The notes beneath the pieces were generated by a model. That model was not told the origin of the DNA. It was given only the letters and a program-made list of their open reading frames with translations, and did no database searches. This document shows, piece after piece, positions 44,795-53,726 of a DNA stretch of 64,000 bases. The stretch spans positions 12,684 through 76,683 of the forward strand of contig JBBRDW010000007.1 of NCBI GenBank assembly GCA_038203525.1, in the 5' to 3' direction. The translations under genes were made by a program, and so were the position numbers. The stretch comes from Limnovirga sp038203525. GTDB lineage: Bacteria > Bacteroidota > Bacteroidia > Chitinophagales > Chitinophagaceae. Position 1 is the stretch's first letter. Each line of letters begins with the position of its first letter.

Positions 44795-44978
44795 GAATTT
44801 TATTGCTGATTTTTATCAAATATCGCTCTATTAAGGCATTTTATGAAGGTATACATTCCTTATCTAATCCACCACTTTAACGTTTTGACTTATTTTTAAC
44901 CGGTTATATGACTTCAATTCTACTATTTTTGTTGCCAATGTTTGAAACTACAACAAATTAATTATCAAAAGCTGCATA

Positions 44979-45716
44979 ATGAAGAAAATATTGCTGGCAG
45001 TAATCAGTATTTCGGTGTTTATGGTTGCTAATGCACAGACGAAAGATAGTAAAAAAATAACTGATTGGAGTAAGGTAGATCTTAGTAACAGGGCAAACGA
45101 CCATTTTATGATTCAGTATGGCTTAAGTGGTTGGTCAGGAGCTCCGGACAGCGCAAAACCATCTGGTTTTTCGCGGCATCTTAATTTCTATTTCATGTAT
45201 GATAAACCTTTTAAATCCAATCCACATTATAGTGCAGGTATTGGTTTAGGTTTAGGCGGTACGAGTATGTTTTTTGAGAATACTAAAATAGATCTCAAAA
45301 GCACGGGTACAACATTACCGTTTACTGATGTAAGTTCAACAGATCATTTTAAAAAATATAAGCTCTCAACGCTGTTTCTTGAAGTTCCTTTAGAATTAAG
45401 GTATGCAACAAACCCGGTAACACCAGACAAAGGTTTTAAAGCAGCTATCGGATTAAAAGGTGGAACGCTATTGAAAGCCTATACTAAAGGAAAGAATTTA
45501 GTAAATGCAACAGGAACAACCTTGTATGGTGATAAGTTTATTGCTAAAGAGCAGGATAAGCATTTGCTTAATTCAACCCACTTTGCCGCTACTTTTAGAT
45601 TTGGTTATGGCAATATCACTCTAGATGGATCATATCAGTTGAGTCCCTTTATTAAAACAGGTGCAGGTCCAAAAATTTTCCCATATTCAATTGGCTTAAC
45701 ACTTAGTGGCCTGTAA
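44979..45716 (+). CDS. PorT-like outer membrane beta-barrel protein
   Basis: A 245-aa protein with a signal peptide (MKKILLAVISISVFMVANAQ). Alternating aromatic strands (HLNFYFMYDKPF, YSAGIGLGLGGTSMFF, LSTLFLEVPLELRYA, FKAAIGLKGG) give an eight-stranded barrel of the PorT/outer-membrane beta-barrel type. LEVPLELRY is a hallmark of this group. The function is unknown. A TATTTTTG -7-like box lies at 44924-44931, but its -33 element is not evident. Confidence 0.8.
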   Translation: MKKILLAVISISVFMVANAQTKDSKKITDWSKVDLSNRANDHFMIQYGLSGWSGAPDSAKPSGFSRHLNFYFMYDKPFKSNPHYSAGIGLGLGGTSMFFENTKIDLKSTGTTLPFTDVSSTDHFKKYKLSTLFLEVPLELRYATNPVTPDKGFKAAIGLKGGTLLKAYTKGKNLVNATGTTLYGDKFIAKEQDKHLLNSTHFAATFRFGYGNITLDGSYQLSPFIKTGAGPKIFPYSIGLTLSGL

Positions 45717-45822
45717 TAAAAAGGAAGTCCCTGAAAAAAATTAATTGAGCCGATATGTATTTTGCACAGGGAAAAATTATGGTTCAAAACGGATAGACTT
45801 ATTAAAAAAATATTACATTTTC

Positions 45823-45858
45823 CTGAGGCCTTCGTTTTATTCCGGAGGCCATTTTTAT
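45823..45858 (+). terminator. Terminator of the barrel gene
   Basis: GAGGCCTTCG pairs with CCGGAGGCC around TTTTATT, followed by ATTTTTAT. It ends about 35 bp before the hflX start. Confidence 0.7.
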
Positions 45859-45892
45859 GATACCATATTATATTTACAAAAATTGTATCTAG

Positions 45893-47083
45893 TTGATTGA
45901 GAAAACACACAAAATTAAAAGCGAAGAACAGGCTGTATTAATAGGTCTTGTTCAAGGTGAACAAACTCATGAACAGGTTCAGGAATATCTTGATGAACTT
46001 GCTTTTCTTGCCGAAACTGCAGGTGCTGTTGCAGGTAAAAGATTCACTCAAAAATTAAAACATCCCGACAGCCGCACTTTTGTAGGCAAAGGAAAACTGG
46101 AAGAAATAAAGAAGTACATTCAAAGTAAACCTGTTGATGTTGTTATTTTCGATGATGAACTAACCGGTTCTCAAATATTAAATATAGAGAAGGAACTGAA
46201 TGTAAAAACCATTGACCGCAGCGATCTTATACTCGATATTTTTGCACGCCGTGCCCGAACCGCCCAGGCAAAAGTTCAGGTAGAGCTGGCGCAATACCAG
46301 TATTTGTTGCCCAGGCTTAAGGGTATGTGGAGCCATTTGGAAAGACAGGGTGGCGGAATCGGTTCCCGCGGACCTGGCGAAACCGAAATTGAAACCGACC
46401 GAAGAATTGTAAAAGATAAAATTTCACTCCTGCGCAAGCGCCTCGATGAAATAGACCGGCAATCCGCCACACAGCGCAAAGATCGCGGCGAATTTATCCG
46501 CATAGCCCTTGTGGGTTACACCAACGTAGGTAAGAGTACCATCATGAACCTGCTAAGTAAAAGTGATGTTTTTTCAGAGAATAAATTGTTCGCCACGCTT
46601 GATACTACCACCCGAAAAGTAGTTTTTGAAAGCACACCCTTCCTTCTTAGCGATACGGTTGGTTTTATACGTAAGTTGCCCCACCACCTGATAGAAAGTT
46701 TTAAAAGCACTTTAGACGAAGTACGCGAAGCCGATATGCTGTTGCATGTGGTAGATATTTCGCACCCTCAATACGAGGAGCAGATTGGTGTGGTAAACAA
46801 AACACTACAAGAGTTAAACGCATTCGACAAACCAGTGCTCACCATCTTTAATAAAATGGACTTATACGAAGAAAAAAATATTGACGACTGGCTGGAACCC
46901 GAGGTGAAAGATGATGTGCTAAGGGAGCTACGCGAAAACTGGGAACACACCACGCAAGGTAACTGCATTTTTATTTCTGCCACCGAGCGCACCAACCTCG
47001 AGGGCCTGCGCAATACTATCCTTACAAAAGTAAAAGAATTGTATAGGATACGCTATCCCTACAAGACAGCTTTTTTTTTCTAA
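45893..47083 (+). CDS. hflX: GTPase HflX, ribosome-associated
   Basis: A 396-aa GTPase that splits or rescues ribosomes. The start is a TTG (IEKTHKIKSEEQ); no ATG fits the conserved length. The N-terminal HflX domain (residues 12-200) ends in the GGGIGSRGPGETEIETDRR signature. The G domain has G1 GYTNVGKST at 208-216, G3 DTVGF and G4 NKMD. The C-terminal is short. A dispersed repeat follows the stop codon. Confidence 0.93.
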   Translation: MIEKTHKIKSEEQAVLIGLVQGEQTHEQVQEYLDELAFLAETAGAVAGKRFTQKLKHPDSRTFVGKGKLEEIKKYIQSKPVDVVIFDDELTGSQILNIEKELNVKTIDRSDLILDIFARRARTAQAKVQVELAQYQYLLPRLKGMWSHLERQGGGIGSRGPGETEIETDRRIVKDKISLLRKRLDEIDRQSATQRKDRGEFIRIALVGYTNVGKSTIMNLLSKSDVFSENKLFATLDTTTRKVVFESTPFLLSDTVGFIRKLPHHLIESFKSTLDEVREADMLLHVVDISHPQYEEQIGVVNKTLQELNAFDKPVLTIFNKMDLYEEKNIDDWLEPEVKDDVLRELRENWEHTTQGNCIFISATERTNLEGLRNTILTKVKELYRIRYPYKTAFFF

Positions 47084-47121
47084 CAGGCAGCTTAGAATAG
47101 GGCAGTCTTAAATGCTGTGTT

Positions 47122-47386
47122 ATTTTTTTTGAACCCGGCTTCGCTTAAATAGCATCGTCTGTTGCGTCGCACACTTGTACTATAAATCTTTTTTGGGCAA
47201 CTATAGCCGGCATCGTAAAACAAGATTAGGCAGAAGGCAAATTACAGCATTCTAAATCTGGAATTATTTGGCAATGCAAATAATTAGCAGCGTGGCAAAT
47301 GCCCAATATTGAACAAAGCGTAAAAGAGTGCGACGCAACCGGGCTTAATAGTAGCAATGCCGCCCGGTACATAAAAAATTTCAACA
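47122..47386. repeat. Inverted pair of the dispersed repeat (empty composite)
   Basis: F copy: TTTTTTTGAACCCGGC, AAATAGCATCGTC, core 47162-47180. R copy: core 47320-47338, then AATAGTAGCAATGCCG and CCCGGTACATAAAAAAT. The two face each other with about 140 bp between, without a gene. It fills the gap between hflX and the Rieske gene. Confidence 0.8.
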
Positions 47387-47425
47387 CACTATGCCACTTA
47401 AAATGCTGATCAAACTGCTGCAACG

Positions 47426-47779
47426 ATGAAAGAAAACAAATATCTATGGTTTAAAATAGCAGATGCGGTGAGCGAACTGCAGTTTGGTGGCAACAGCCTT
47501 GCAATAGTGGTGGTAAACGGAAAAAAAATTACGCTTACAAAACATAATGGTCTGCTGAAGGCCTGTGCATATGCCTGTCCGCATTCAGGCGGTATTCTTG
47601 CCGATGGTTATTTGGATGGGCTGGGGAATATCGTTTGCCCGTTGCACGGATATAAGTTTAGTGTAGAAAATGGCCGCAATATTACCGGCGAAGGCTATTT
47701 TTTAAAAACCTACCGTATAGAAGAGCGAATAGAGGGCATTTTTGTTGGTTTTCAAGAAAAAGAAATCTTCAATTTTTAA
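47426..47779 (+). CDS. Rieske [2Fe-2S] protein
   Basis: A 117-aa soluble Rieske ferredoxin. The cluster ligands are Cys51 and His53 (ACPHSGG) and Cys71 and His74 (VCPLHGYKF). No signal or membrane segment. By family knowledge such proteins carry electrons to oxygenases or related enzymes, but no partner is adjacent. A single gene followed by tRNA-Asn. Confidence 0.9.
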   Translation: MKENKYLWFKIADAVSELQFGGNSLAIVVVNGKKITLTKHNGLLKACAYACPHSGGILADGYLDGLGNIVCPLHGYKFSVENGRNITGEGYFLKTYRIEERIEGIFVGFQEKEIFNF

Positions 47780-47866
47780 GAAAGTTGAAATTTTTGCTTA
47801 AAGGATTTGGGTACCAAGCAAAATCTCCTATTTTTGCACCCCGCTTTAGAAATATAGCGGATAAAC

Positions 47867-47940
47867 TCCCGAATAGCTCAGTTGGTTAGAGCATCTGACT
47901 GTTAATCAGAGGGTCACTGGTTCAAGTCCAGTTTCGGGAG
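47867..47940 (+). tRNA. tRNA-Asn (anticodon GUU)
   Basis: The acceptor arms TCCCGAA and TTCGGGA pair, discriminator G. The D-arm is GCTCAGTTGGTTAGAGC; the anticodon arm is TCTGA-CTGTTAA-TCAGA with anticodon GTT; the T-loop is GTTCAAGTC. CCA is not encoded. Confidence 0.96.
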
Positions 47941-47950
47941 CTTAAAAATC

Positions 47951-47987
47951 AGGCACTTAGAACATATTAGTTTTAGGTGCTTTTTTA
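47951..47987 (+). terminator. Terminator after tRNA-Asn
   Basis: GGCACTTAGAAC pairs with GTTTTAGGTGC around a short loop, followed by TTTTTT. It begins 11 bp past the tRNA. Confidence 0.75.
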
Positions 47988-48076
47988 TTTGCACAAACCT
48001 AAATTGGTTTTTCTTGTTTGCCGTTGTTTCAAAAACCTTTTCGAGCGTAATACATTAATGTTTTACAGGGGATACT

Positions 48077-49606
48077 TTAATCTCTTCGCCAGCGTGTCTT
48101 TTGTACAAGATTTAAAAATATAAAAACAATAATAACAGCACCACAGCAATAAATAAAAATAAAAGGATATCTAACGGATATGCTCATAAAATTATTTGGC
48201 TGAAGTGTTACCGTTTGAACGAAGGAATCGGTGCTTCGTTGCTGAGTATCAATATGGCCCGATGCTTTGATAAGTCCGGAAAAGCCATTGTTGCAGTTAA
48301 CAGCAACATCCTTACGTGTTTCTACCGCACGCATTCGTGCATTTTGAAAATGAAGATCAGTAATATAAGTATTATTGAACCAGCCATCATTACTCATATT
48401 TAATAAAAACTGTGCGCCTTGCTTTACCATTAAGGCAGCAGATTGTGGCACGGTAGATTCGTTACAAATCATTATTCCTGCCTTGCCGTAAGGCGTGGTT
48501 AAAGGAGTACCGTGTGCCGGATTATTTGTTTCAATAAAACCCAAACTGGAAAAGAAGGGAATAAGTGCTCCATTGATGGGCTTTTCGATTAAGGACAAGA
48601 GGAATTGCTTGTCGTAACGGCCTGTAACTTTTCCGGTACTGTCTATTGCGTAAGCAGAGTTGTATATAACGTTATCGGTAACGGCAGTATTGATGCCCAT
48701 AATATGGGTCACATGGGCTGGTGCGGTTATTTTTAAAACTTCATTTACCAGGTCATCATCTGGCTGGTAGGTCCATGGGATTGCAGATTCTGACCATAAT
48801 ATAATATCCGGATTAGATGCTACAGCTTCGTGATTGAGGTTCAGTAATTTTTGAACCAAAGCATTTCCATTGGCATCATCCCATTTTATTTCGGGCATAA
48901 TATTCTCTGCAAGAATCACTACTTTAAAAGGGTTACTTGGAGATGTTTCTTTTTCAAAATCCTGAAGTATTAAATATCCCGCGAGCAGGTACAACAAAAC
49001 AACTGTAACGGGTATGAACAGGTTTTTCCAGTTTTTTTCTACGCCTAACCGGGCTATTGAATAATTGACAAATACTATAACAAAAGACAATACATAAATA
49101 CCAAAAAATGCTGCAGGTTGAATGGCATACAAGTTTGCTGTTAATGCAGAGCCTGAATATACTGCGAACCATGGAAAGCCTTCTGCAGCCTGCATCAGCA
49201 ACGCTTCTGCCATACAGAAAATGCACGCAGCGACTATGCTGTTTAAAATAAAGGGACGCGAATTATTTACATTCTTTTTTATAGCGCCAACGCAAAAAAT
49301 TAAACAGCCGGAATACAAAGAAAAAAGCAGGGCAGATAAAAGAAATACAGCAAAGCCATACCACTTACTATATCCGGTAAACCTTTCGGCGCCGGGAATC
49401 ATCCAGTAAAATGCGAAGATTGAAAAAATAAGGCCAAACAGAAACCCTCTTGTAAAAGATACTTTTGCTGGTTGATTAAATACCGAAATAAATAAAGGAA
49501 CATAGCATATAAAGCCCAGTAAAAAATTGGTCTGGCATATCGCAATAAAAGTAAACAGTCCCGAAATTGCAGGGCCTGCCCACGAACTATTTGCCAGTTT
49601 TTGCAT
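48077..49606 (-). CDS. lnt: Apolipoprotein N-acyltransferase
   Basis: Transfers an acyl chain to the N-terminal Cys of lipoproteins at the inner membrane, 509 aa. Several membrane helices occupy residues 1-210, then the nitrilase-like domain, then one C-terminal helix (about 480-500). The catalytic triad by motif is Glu273 (WSESAIPW), Lys333 (YDKQFLL) and Cys381 (IMICNES). The last motif has Asn where many relatives have Tyr. The many lipoproteins of this window are likely substrates. Confidence 0.92.
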   Translation of the reverse strand: MQKLANSSWAGPAISGLFTFIAICQTNFLLGFICYVPLFISVFNQPAKVSFTRGFLFGLIFSIFAFYWMIPGAERFTGYSKWYGFAVFLLSALLFSLYSGCLIFCVGAIKKNVNNSRPFILNSIVAACIFCMAEALLMQAAEGFPWFAVYSGSALTANLYAIQPAAFFGIYVLSFVIVFVNYSIARLGVEKNWKNLFIPVTVVLLYLLAGYLILQDFEKETSPSNPFKVVILAENIMPEIKWDDANGNALVQKLLNLNHEAVASNPDIILWSESAIPWTYQPDDDLVNEVLKITAPAHVTHIMGINTAVTDNVIYNSAYAIDSTGKVTGRYDKQFLLSLIEKPINGALIPFFSSLGFIETNNPAHGTPLTTPYGKAGIMICNESTVPQSAALMVKQGAQFLLNMSNDGWFNNTYITDLHFQNARMRAVETRKDVAVNCNNGFSGLIKASGHIDTQQRSTDSFVQTVTLQPNNFMSISVRYPFIFIYCCGAVIIVFIFLNLVQKTRWRRD

Positions 49607-49669
49607 ACTCAGTTTATTGGCTGTAAAACTAATATTTTACTTTTCATATTATCTTCAAATAAAAAACAG

Positions 49670-49730
49670 CCTTTTTTTGAACCTGGCTGAAGTAATGCTA
49701 TGAAGCACCGCTTGCGTCGCACATTTGTAC
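49670..49730 (+). repeat. Dispersed 60-bp repeat (F orientation), left arm of a gene-bearing pair
   Basis: CTTTTTTTGAACCTGGC, then GAAGTAATGCTATGAAGC, then the core TTGCGTCGCACATTTGTAC at 49712-49730. It matches the complement of the R copy at 51172-51232 at about 47 of 59 positions. Confidence 0.85.
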
Positions 49731-49797
49731 TCTTTCAATTATTTCAGCATAAACAGCCGCACAAAGCATTCCTAACTCCTAAAACACTTTCGCAAAT

Positions 49798-49838
49798 AAA
49801 AAAAGGAAAGAACTTTAATTTGTGTTCCTTCCTTTTTT
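49798..49838 (-). terminator. Terminator of the type IX-secreted protein gene
   Basis: GGAAGGAAC pairs with GTTCTTTCC on the minus strand with a 10-nt loop and one mismatch, followed by a run of T. It begins about 20 bp past the stop codon. Confidence 0.7.
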
Positions 49839-49857
49839 ATAAGATTGCTTCATGCTA

Positions 49858-50973
49858 TTATTGAATGGTCACTTTTATGTTTTCAGAAAGTGATTTTCCT
49901 TTAAGCTGCAATATGTAAAGGCCTGGTGCAGGCTTCTGTTTTAAATTCAATTTATAATTTGCTACTGCATCATTTATGGTTATTGTTTCCTGGTAAATGC
50001 TGCGACCATTGATTGTTCTTAATGTTGCTACAACATTTCCACCTGTATAATTTTGTAACGTAAAATTGATTTCACCTTTTGAAGGATTTGGAAATGCAAA
50101 TGCTGCTGCGTTGTTCTGCAAAAGTATTTTTAAAGATTTTATATCAGAGACCGTGTAACTGCCATCTTTGTCATATTGCTTCAGGCGATAATAGTTATTT
50201 CCGTTTAAGGGAGCATTGTCCTGCGACTTATAATTATTGGCTTTGTCGCTTACGCCAATCCCTTTCACTGATGCAATCTTTGTCCAAGTAAATGCATCGG
50301 CACTTCGCTCAATGTCGAAACGGTCATTGTTTTGTTCTGTTGCTGTTGTCCATTCAACAATAACTATTTTTCCTTCTGCTCTAACAGTGAAGGTTGCGAG
50401 ACCAATTGGGAGTGTAGATGCTGTTTTTAGGGAGACTTTTGCATTATTTGTGTTAACTGCTCCTGTATGCCTGAAATAATAAAATGTATTTGGTTTAACA
50501 AACTCAGTAGGTCTCAAGCACCATTCATATTCTGTATGCAAGCCAGCCGGTAAGGAATCGTTTAAGATGGGGGATGAAACTACGTATATGCCCGGGTGAA
50601 AAAGATCATCAGGTGTAGCAAGCAGCTGCGTTGTTAACTCCTTATCTGTAACAAAGGCGCTTGTACCGGCTATTACAAAAGCATTGGTACCAACAGTTGT
50701 GTTAATATTAATGAATGGCCCACCTTTAGCCAATGCATATTGCAGTGTATCTTCCAGATAGGTATCATCTTTAAGATCGCTGTTTACTTCAAGCCGCAGG
50801 CGTATTACATTAGATGAGGAAGTGATTGTTGGCGCAGTATTTAATGCGGCCATCCATGTGGCTGTGGTTTCGTCGCCATCATCTTTGCGCCAGCGCCAGT
50901 TGCCCTGGGACAGGAATGCAAAAATGTTACTGTAGGTAACCAATAACAGCAATAGAATAAATGTTTTTTTCAT
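49858..50973 (-). CDS. Secreted protein with type IX secretion sorting domain
   Basis: A 371-aa protein with a signal peptide (MKKTFILLLLLVTYSNIFA). The last 80 residues form a type A sorting domain: FAFPNPSKGEINFTL, RTINGRSIYQET, and APGLYILQLKG near the end. Before it is a fibronectin-like region (VEWTTATEQNNDRFDIERSADAFTW), the usual neighbour of this sorting domain. The N-terminal part is unrecognised. It is probably exported to the surface by the type IX system. The gene stands alone between an F and an R repeat. Confidence 0.85.
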   Translation of the reverse strand: MKKTFILLLLLVTYSNIFAFLSQGNWRWRKDDGDETTATWMAALNTAPTITSSSNVIRLRLEVNSDLKDDTYLEDTLQYALAKGGPFININTTVGTNAFVIAGTSAFVTDKELTTQLLATPDDLFHPGIYVVSSPILNDSLPAGLHTEYEWCLRPTEFVKPNTFYYFRHTGAVNTNNAKVSLKTASTLPIGLATFTVRAEGKIVIVEWTTATEQNNDRFDIERSADAFTWTKIASVKGIGVSDKANNYKSQDNAPLNGNNYYRLKQYDKDGSYTVSDIKSLKILLQNNAAAFAFPNPSKGEINFTLQNYTGGNVVATLRTINGRSIYQETITINDAVANYKLNLKQKPAPGLYILQLKGKSLSENIKVTIQ

Positions 50974-51171
50974 AATGTAAAATTAATTTGTTAGTAAAAA
51001 ATTGAAAATGATTATTAAAAGCTGGCAATAATTTAACTGGTTTTGTTTGTTATGTTTTTATGTAGTTTTTTTATTCATAGAGGTATTACTTTTTAAATTG
51101 ATATATATAATTACGGGATGTGTGTTACTTATAAAACGGATGCTGTATTAGTTGTTGCATAAAGTTATACT

Positions 51172-51232
51172 GTACAAGTGTGCGACGCAAGAAAAGCTGC
51201 ATAGAATAACTTCTGCCCGGTTCATAAAATGT
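51172..51232 (-). repeat. Dispersed 60-bp repeat (R orientation), right arm of a gene-bearing pair
   Basis: The core GTACAAGTGTGCGACGCAA at 51172-51190 is followed by AAAAGCTGCATAGAATAAC and CTGCCCGGTTCATAAAAT. It stops just before the 3' end of the first paralog gene. Confidence 0.85.
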
Positions 51233-51244
51233 ATTCATGTATTC

Positions 51245-52480
51245 TTATTTATATTTAACAGTTATAAATCTTGGGCGCAAATGATAAGGATGTTTTACGA
51301 TTTGCTCAAGAAAATTAAATGCGTTTACATTGTAGCTTATAAGCAATTCCCCGGGTTTTGATAAGTGTGGATGCGCTTTTGCATTGTACGTGTAAAAATC
51401 AATACAGTCGTATATTTCAGGCGTTTCCCAAACATTTTTATACGGCTGAAAAGGGCCATAAGGTGTTGCGCCTGCCTGTATCACCACATTGGGGGAATTG
51501 GTATCTAATTCATACGCAGCAAGCACACGCCCATCTTCCATAAAACTCACACTCATTTCATTTGAAACACGATCGGTTAATGCGGCGGCGGTATTAATAT
51601 CTTCGTTCCAGTTTGCACCATCCCAAAAACGCCATTCATTGAATTTTTCAAAATCAATATCTTTAACTCTCGAAACAAGCAACTCCTTTTTTGGTCCCCG
51701 TACACCATATACATACACATACCCATCAGGATTCGGGGCACCTGCACCAACTGTATTTGGTAACACTGCAATACCAAAAACCACTTTGCCTTTTCCCTTA
51801 CTGTCTTTCAAAAAAAAAGGCGTATCGAATTGCTGTTGATTCGTGTAGGGCGGCTTGCTGTTTTTAGGAATGGCGATGAGCGATAAACCAATATCATCAA
51901 AGGGATAAATACTACCGGGAACACTTTTAATAAGGTATGCAAAAATGTACATGGTACTGTCTTTTGCATGGTTATAAAAACCATCTCCCAGCCAGTAATA
52001 ATTCCCTGGCTGCGACTTGGGTGTATTGGGCTCAAACATAGACAGGGAATGGCCTGCACTATCTTTCCTGTAAAAAAAATGAATACTGTCCGGGTTGGGT
52101 TTATCGCCATTCATGTATGCAACAGAATTGTGCAGCAGTTCCCAATCGTTCTGCAATGTATCTGCAACAATATTTCCAATAATGCAGTCGCTGAACCAAA
52201 AAAAGGTATTGGTATTAGCTGATCTTCCGGATGCCTCTACACCATTGGTAGCCACACTGTAAATACCATCTGCACCAATCCAACCTTTATCGTGCCGCAG
52301 CATTTCTGCCCACGCTGGAGCAGGAGTTGTTTTGATTTGGTTTACTGAATCTTTTTCATACCATCTTGCATGAGATACTGTGCTGTTTACCTGCCCAACT
52401 TTTGTATTACTGCAACCGGCAGATAATAAATATACGCAGCCAAACATAGTGAAAAAAATAAAATAGTATGTTGATTTCAT
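51245..52480 (-). CDS. Paralogous surface lipoprotein, propeller-like, third in the set
   Basis: A 411-aa lipoprotein (YLLSAGCSN, Cys23). It shares with the two genes upstream the motifs GADGIYS, LGDGFYNHA, WRFWDGANW, TPYGPFQP, YNAKAHPHLSKPGELLISYNVN and a basic end RPRFITVK. The repeated aromatic motifs suggest a five-bladed propeller, like DUF4185/DUF5005 or GH43-type proteins. Catalysis is not proven by the sequence. It lies last of a three-gene run with a 27-bp gap to the gene before it. Confidence 0.65.
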   Translation of the reverse strand: MKSTYYFIFFTMFGCVYLLSAGCSNTKVGQVNSTVSHARWYEKDSVNQIKTTPAPAWAEMLRHDKGWIGADGIYSVATNGVEASGRSANTNTFFWFSDCIIGNIVADTLQNDWELLHNSVAYMNGDKPNPDSIHFFYRKDSAGHSLSMFEPNTPKSQPGNYYWLGDGFYNHAKDSTMYIFAYLIKSVPGSIYPFDDIGLSLIAIPKNSKPPYTNQQQFDTPFFLKDSKGKGKVVFGIAVLPNTVGAGAPNPDGYVYVYGVRGPKKELLVSRVKDIDFEKFNEWRFWDGANWNEDINTAAALTDRVSNEMSVSFMEDGRVLAAYELDTNSPNVVIQAGATPYGPFQPYKNVWETPEIYDCIDFYTYNAKAHPHLSKPGELLISYNVNAFNFLEQIVKHPYHLRPRFITVKYK

Positions 52481-52507
52481 TAAGATCGATTTATGCTGTT
52501 TTAATTC

Positions 52508-53713
52508 TTACAAAAGCTTTACTCTTATAAACCGCGGACGATACAGATCCGGGTATATTTTTATATCGTTCCAAAAATCAAATGAGTTAACATTATAAGT
52601 TATTAGTAACTCATTTGGGTTTGCTAAATTGGTATGCGCCTTTGCATTATATGGAAATATATTTTTTGAAATCTTAGCCTCAGGGCATTCGTATATTTTT
52701 ATAATTGGCCCAAACGGCCCCTGAGGGTGATTGCTCAAACGCAGGCCCACAGAGGTTCCCAACCCATCGGTTTGAAATACCATTGCATACCTGCCATCAC
52801 CCAGGGGCGATACGCTTAATTCATTGGATACACGGTTGGTAATATTCGCCACAGCTTTTATATCCGCATTCCATGTATTTCCATCCCAGAAACGCCACTC
52901 GTCAAAGGCTTCAAAATTTTCAGGTTTAACCCTTGCCACAAGAACATTTTTTTCTTTGCCTCTTACGCCATATACATAAACATACCCATCAGCATCAGGT
53001 TGCCCCGCAGCTTTTGTATTTACAAAAATACCGGCACCAAAAGAGCCATAGGTTGTTGCTGAGCCGCTAAGAAAAAGTGGTGTATCAAATTGCTGTTGTT
53101 CTGTAAAAGGAGGGTTGCTTCCTTTAGGAATTTTAATCAGTACATTACCCACTTCTGCAAAACCAAATGCTTCAGCACTTGTATCTCTTATTCTATACCC
53201 AAAAATATAAATAGCATCATTCATGGCATGATTCATAAAACCATCACCCAGCCAAAAATAATCACCAGGCCGGGTATTTGGCGTGCCGGGTATAAAGACA
53301 GATTCAGGTTTTCCATTATTTTTTTTAGCCCAGTAAAATTGAATACTGTCTTTATTCGGTTCATTTCCATTTAAAATTGCAACAGTATTATGGATCATTA
53401 AATCGGGGGTTAAACTATCCTTTTCAATGTCGCCAATTACGGTGTCGCTGAATATAAGCATCGTCTTTTTATTCTTGCCCGCACCTGCTGTATCAACGCC
53501 ATCAAGTGGTATTGCGAATATACCGTCGGCGCCCAGCCAGCCAAGTTTTCTGTGAAACAGTTCCGTCCATTCCGGCGCTTCTTCTACTGAAAATTTTAAA
53601 TTATTGATATCAGTGTTTAGTGCTACATGTCCTTGTTTATTGCTGGCACAGGAATAAGCAGATAGAAGCGAAAAAAAGACAATCCACCTGTTCCATTTTA
53701 ATATTACCTGCAT
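52508..53713 (-). CDS. Paralogous surface lipoprotein, propeller-like, second in the set
   Basis: A 401-aa lipoprotein (LLSAYSCAS, Cys22). Same motif order as its neighbours: GWLGADGIFAIPLDGVD, FSDTVIGD, GDYFWLGDGFMNHA, WRFWDGNTW, HPQGPFGP and RPRFIRVK. The spacing to the gene upstream is 13 bp, so they are cotranscribed. It differs from the third paralog throughout but keeps all motifs. The function is probably glycan binding or cleavage at the cell surface. Confidence 0.65.
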   Translation of the reverse strand: MQVILKWNRWIVFFSLLSAYSCASNKQGHVALNTDINNLKFSVEEAPEWTELFHRKLGWLGADGIFAIPLDGVDTAGAGKNKKTMLIFSDTVIGDIEKDSLTPDLMIHNTVAILNGNEPNKDSIQFYWAKKNNGKPESVFIPGTPNTRPGDYFWLGDGFMNHAMNDAIYIFGYRIRDTSAEAFGFAEVGNVLIKIPKGSNPPFTEQQQFDTPLFLSGSATTYGSFGAGIFVNTKAAGQPDADGYVYVYGVRGKEKNVLVARVKPENFEAFDEWRFWDGNTWNADIKAVANITNRVSNELSVSPLGDGRYAMVFQTDGLGTSVGLRLSNHPQGPFGPIIKIYECPEAKISKNIFPYNAKAHTNLANPNELLITYNVNSFDFWNDIKIYPDLYRPRFIRVKLL

Positions 53714-53726
53714 AAAATAATTGCTT

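Noticed and set aside
44924..44931. TATTTTTG as a promoter of the barrel gene
   Set aside because: The -7-like box is good, but no TTTG-like -33 box lies 19 bp upstream, so I do not list it as a promoter.
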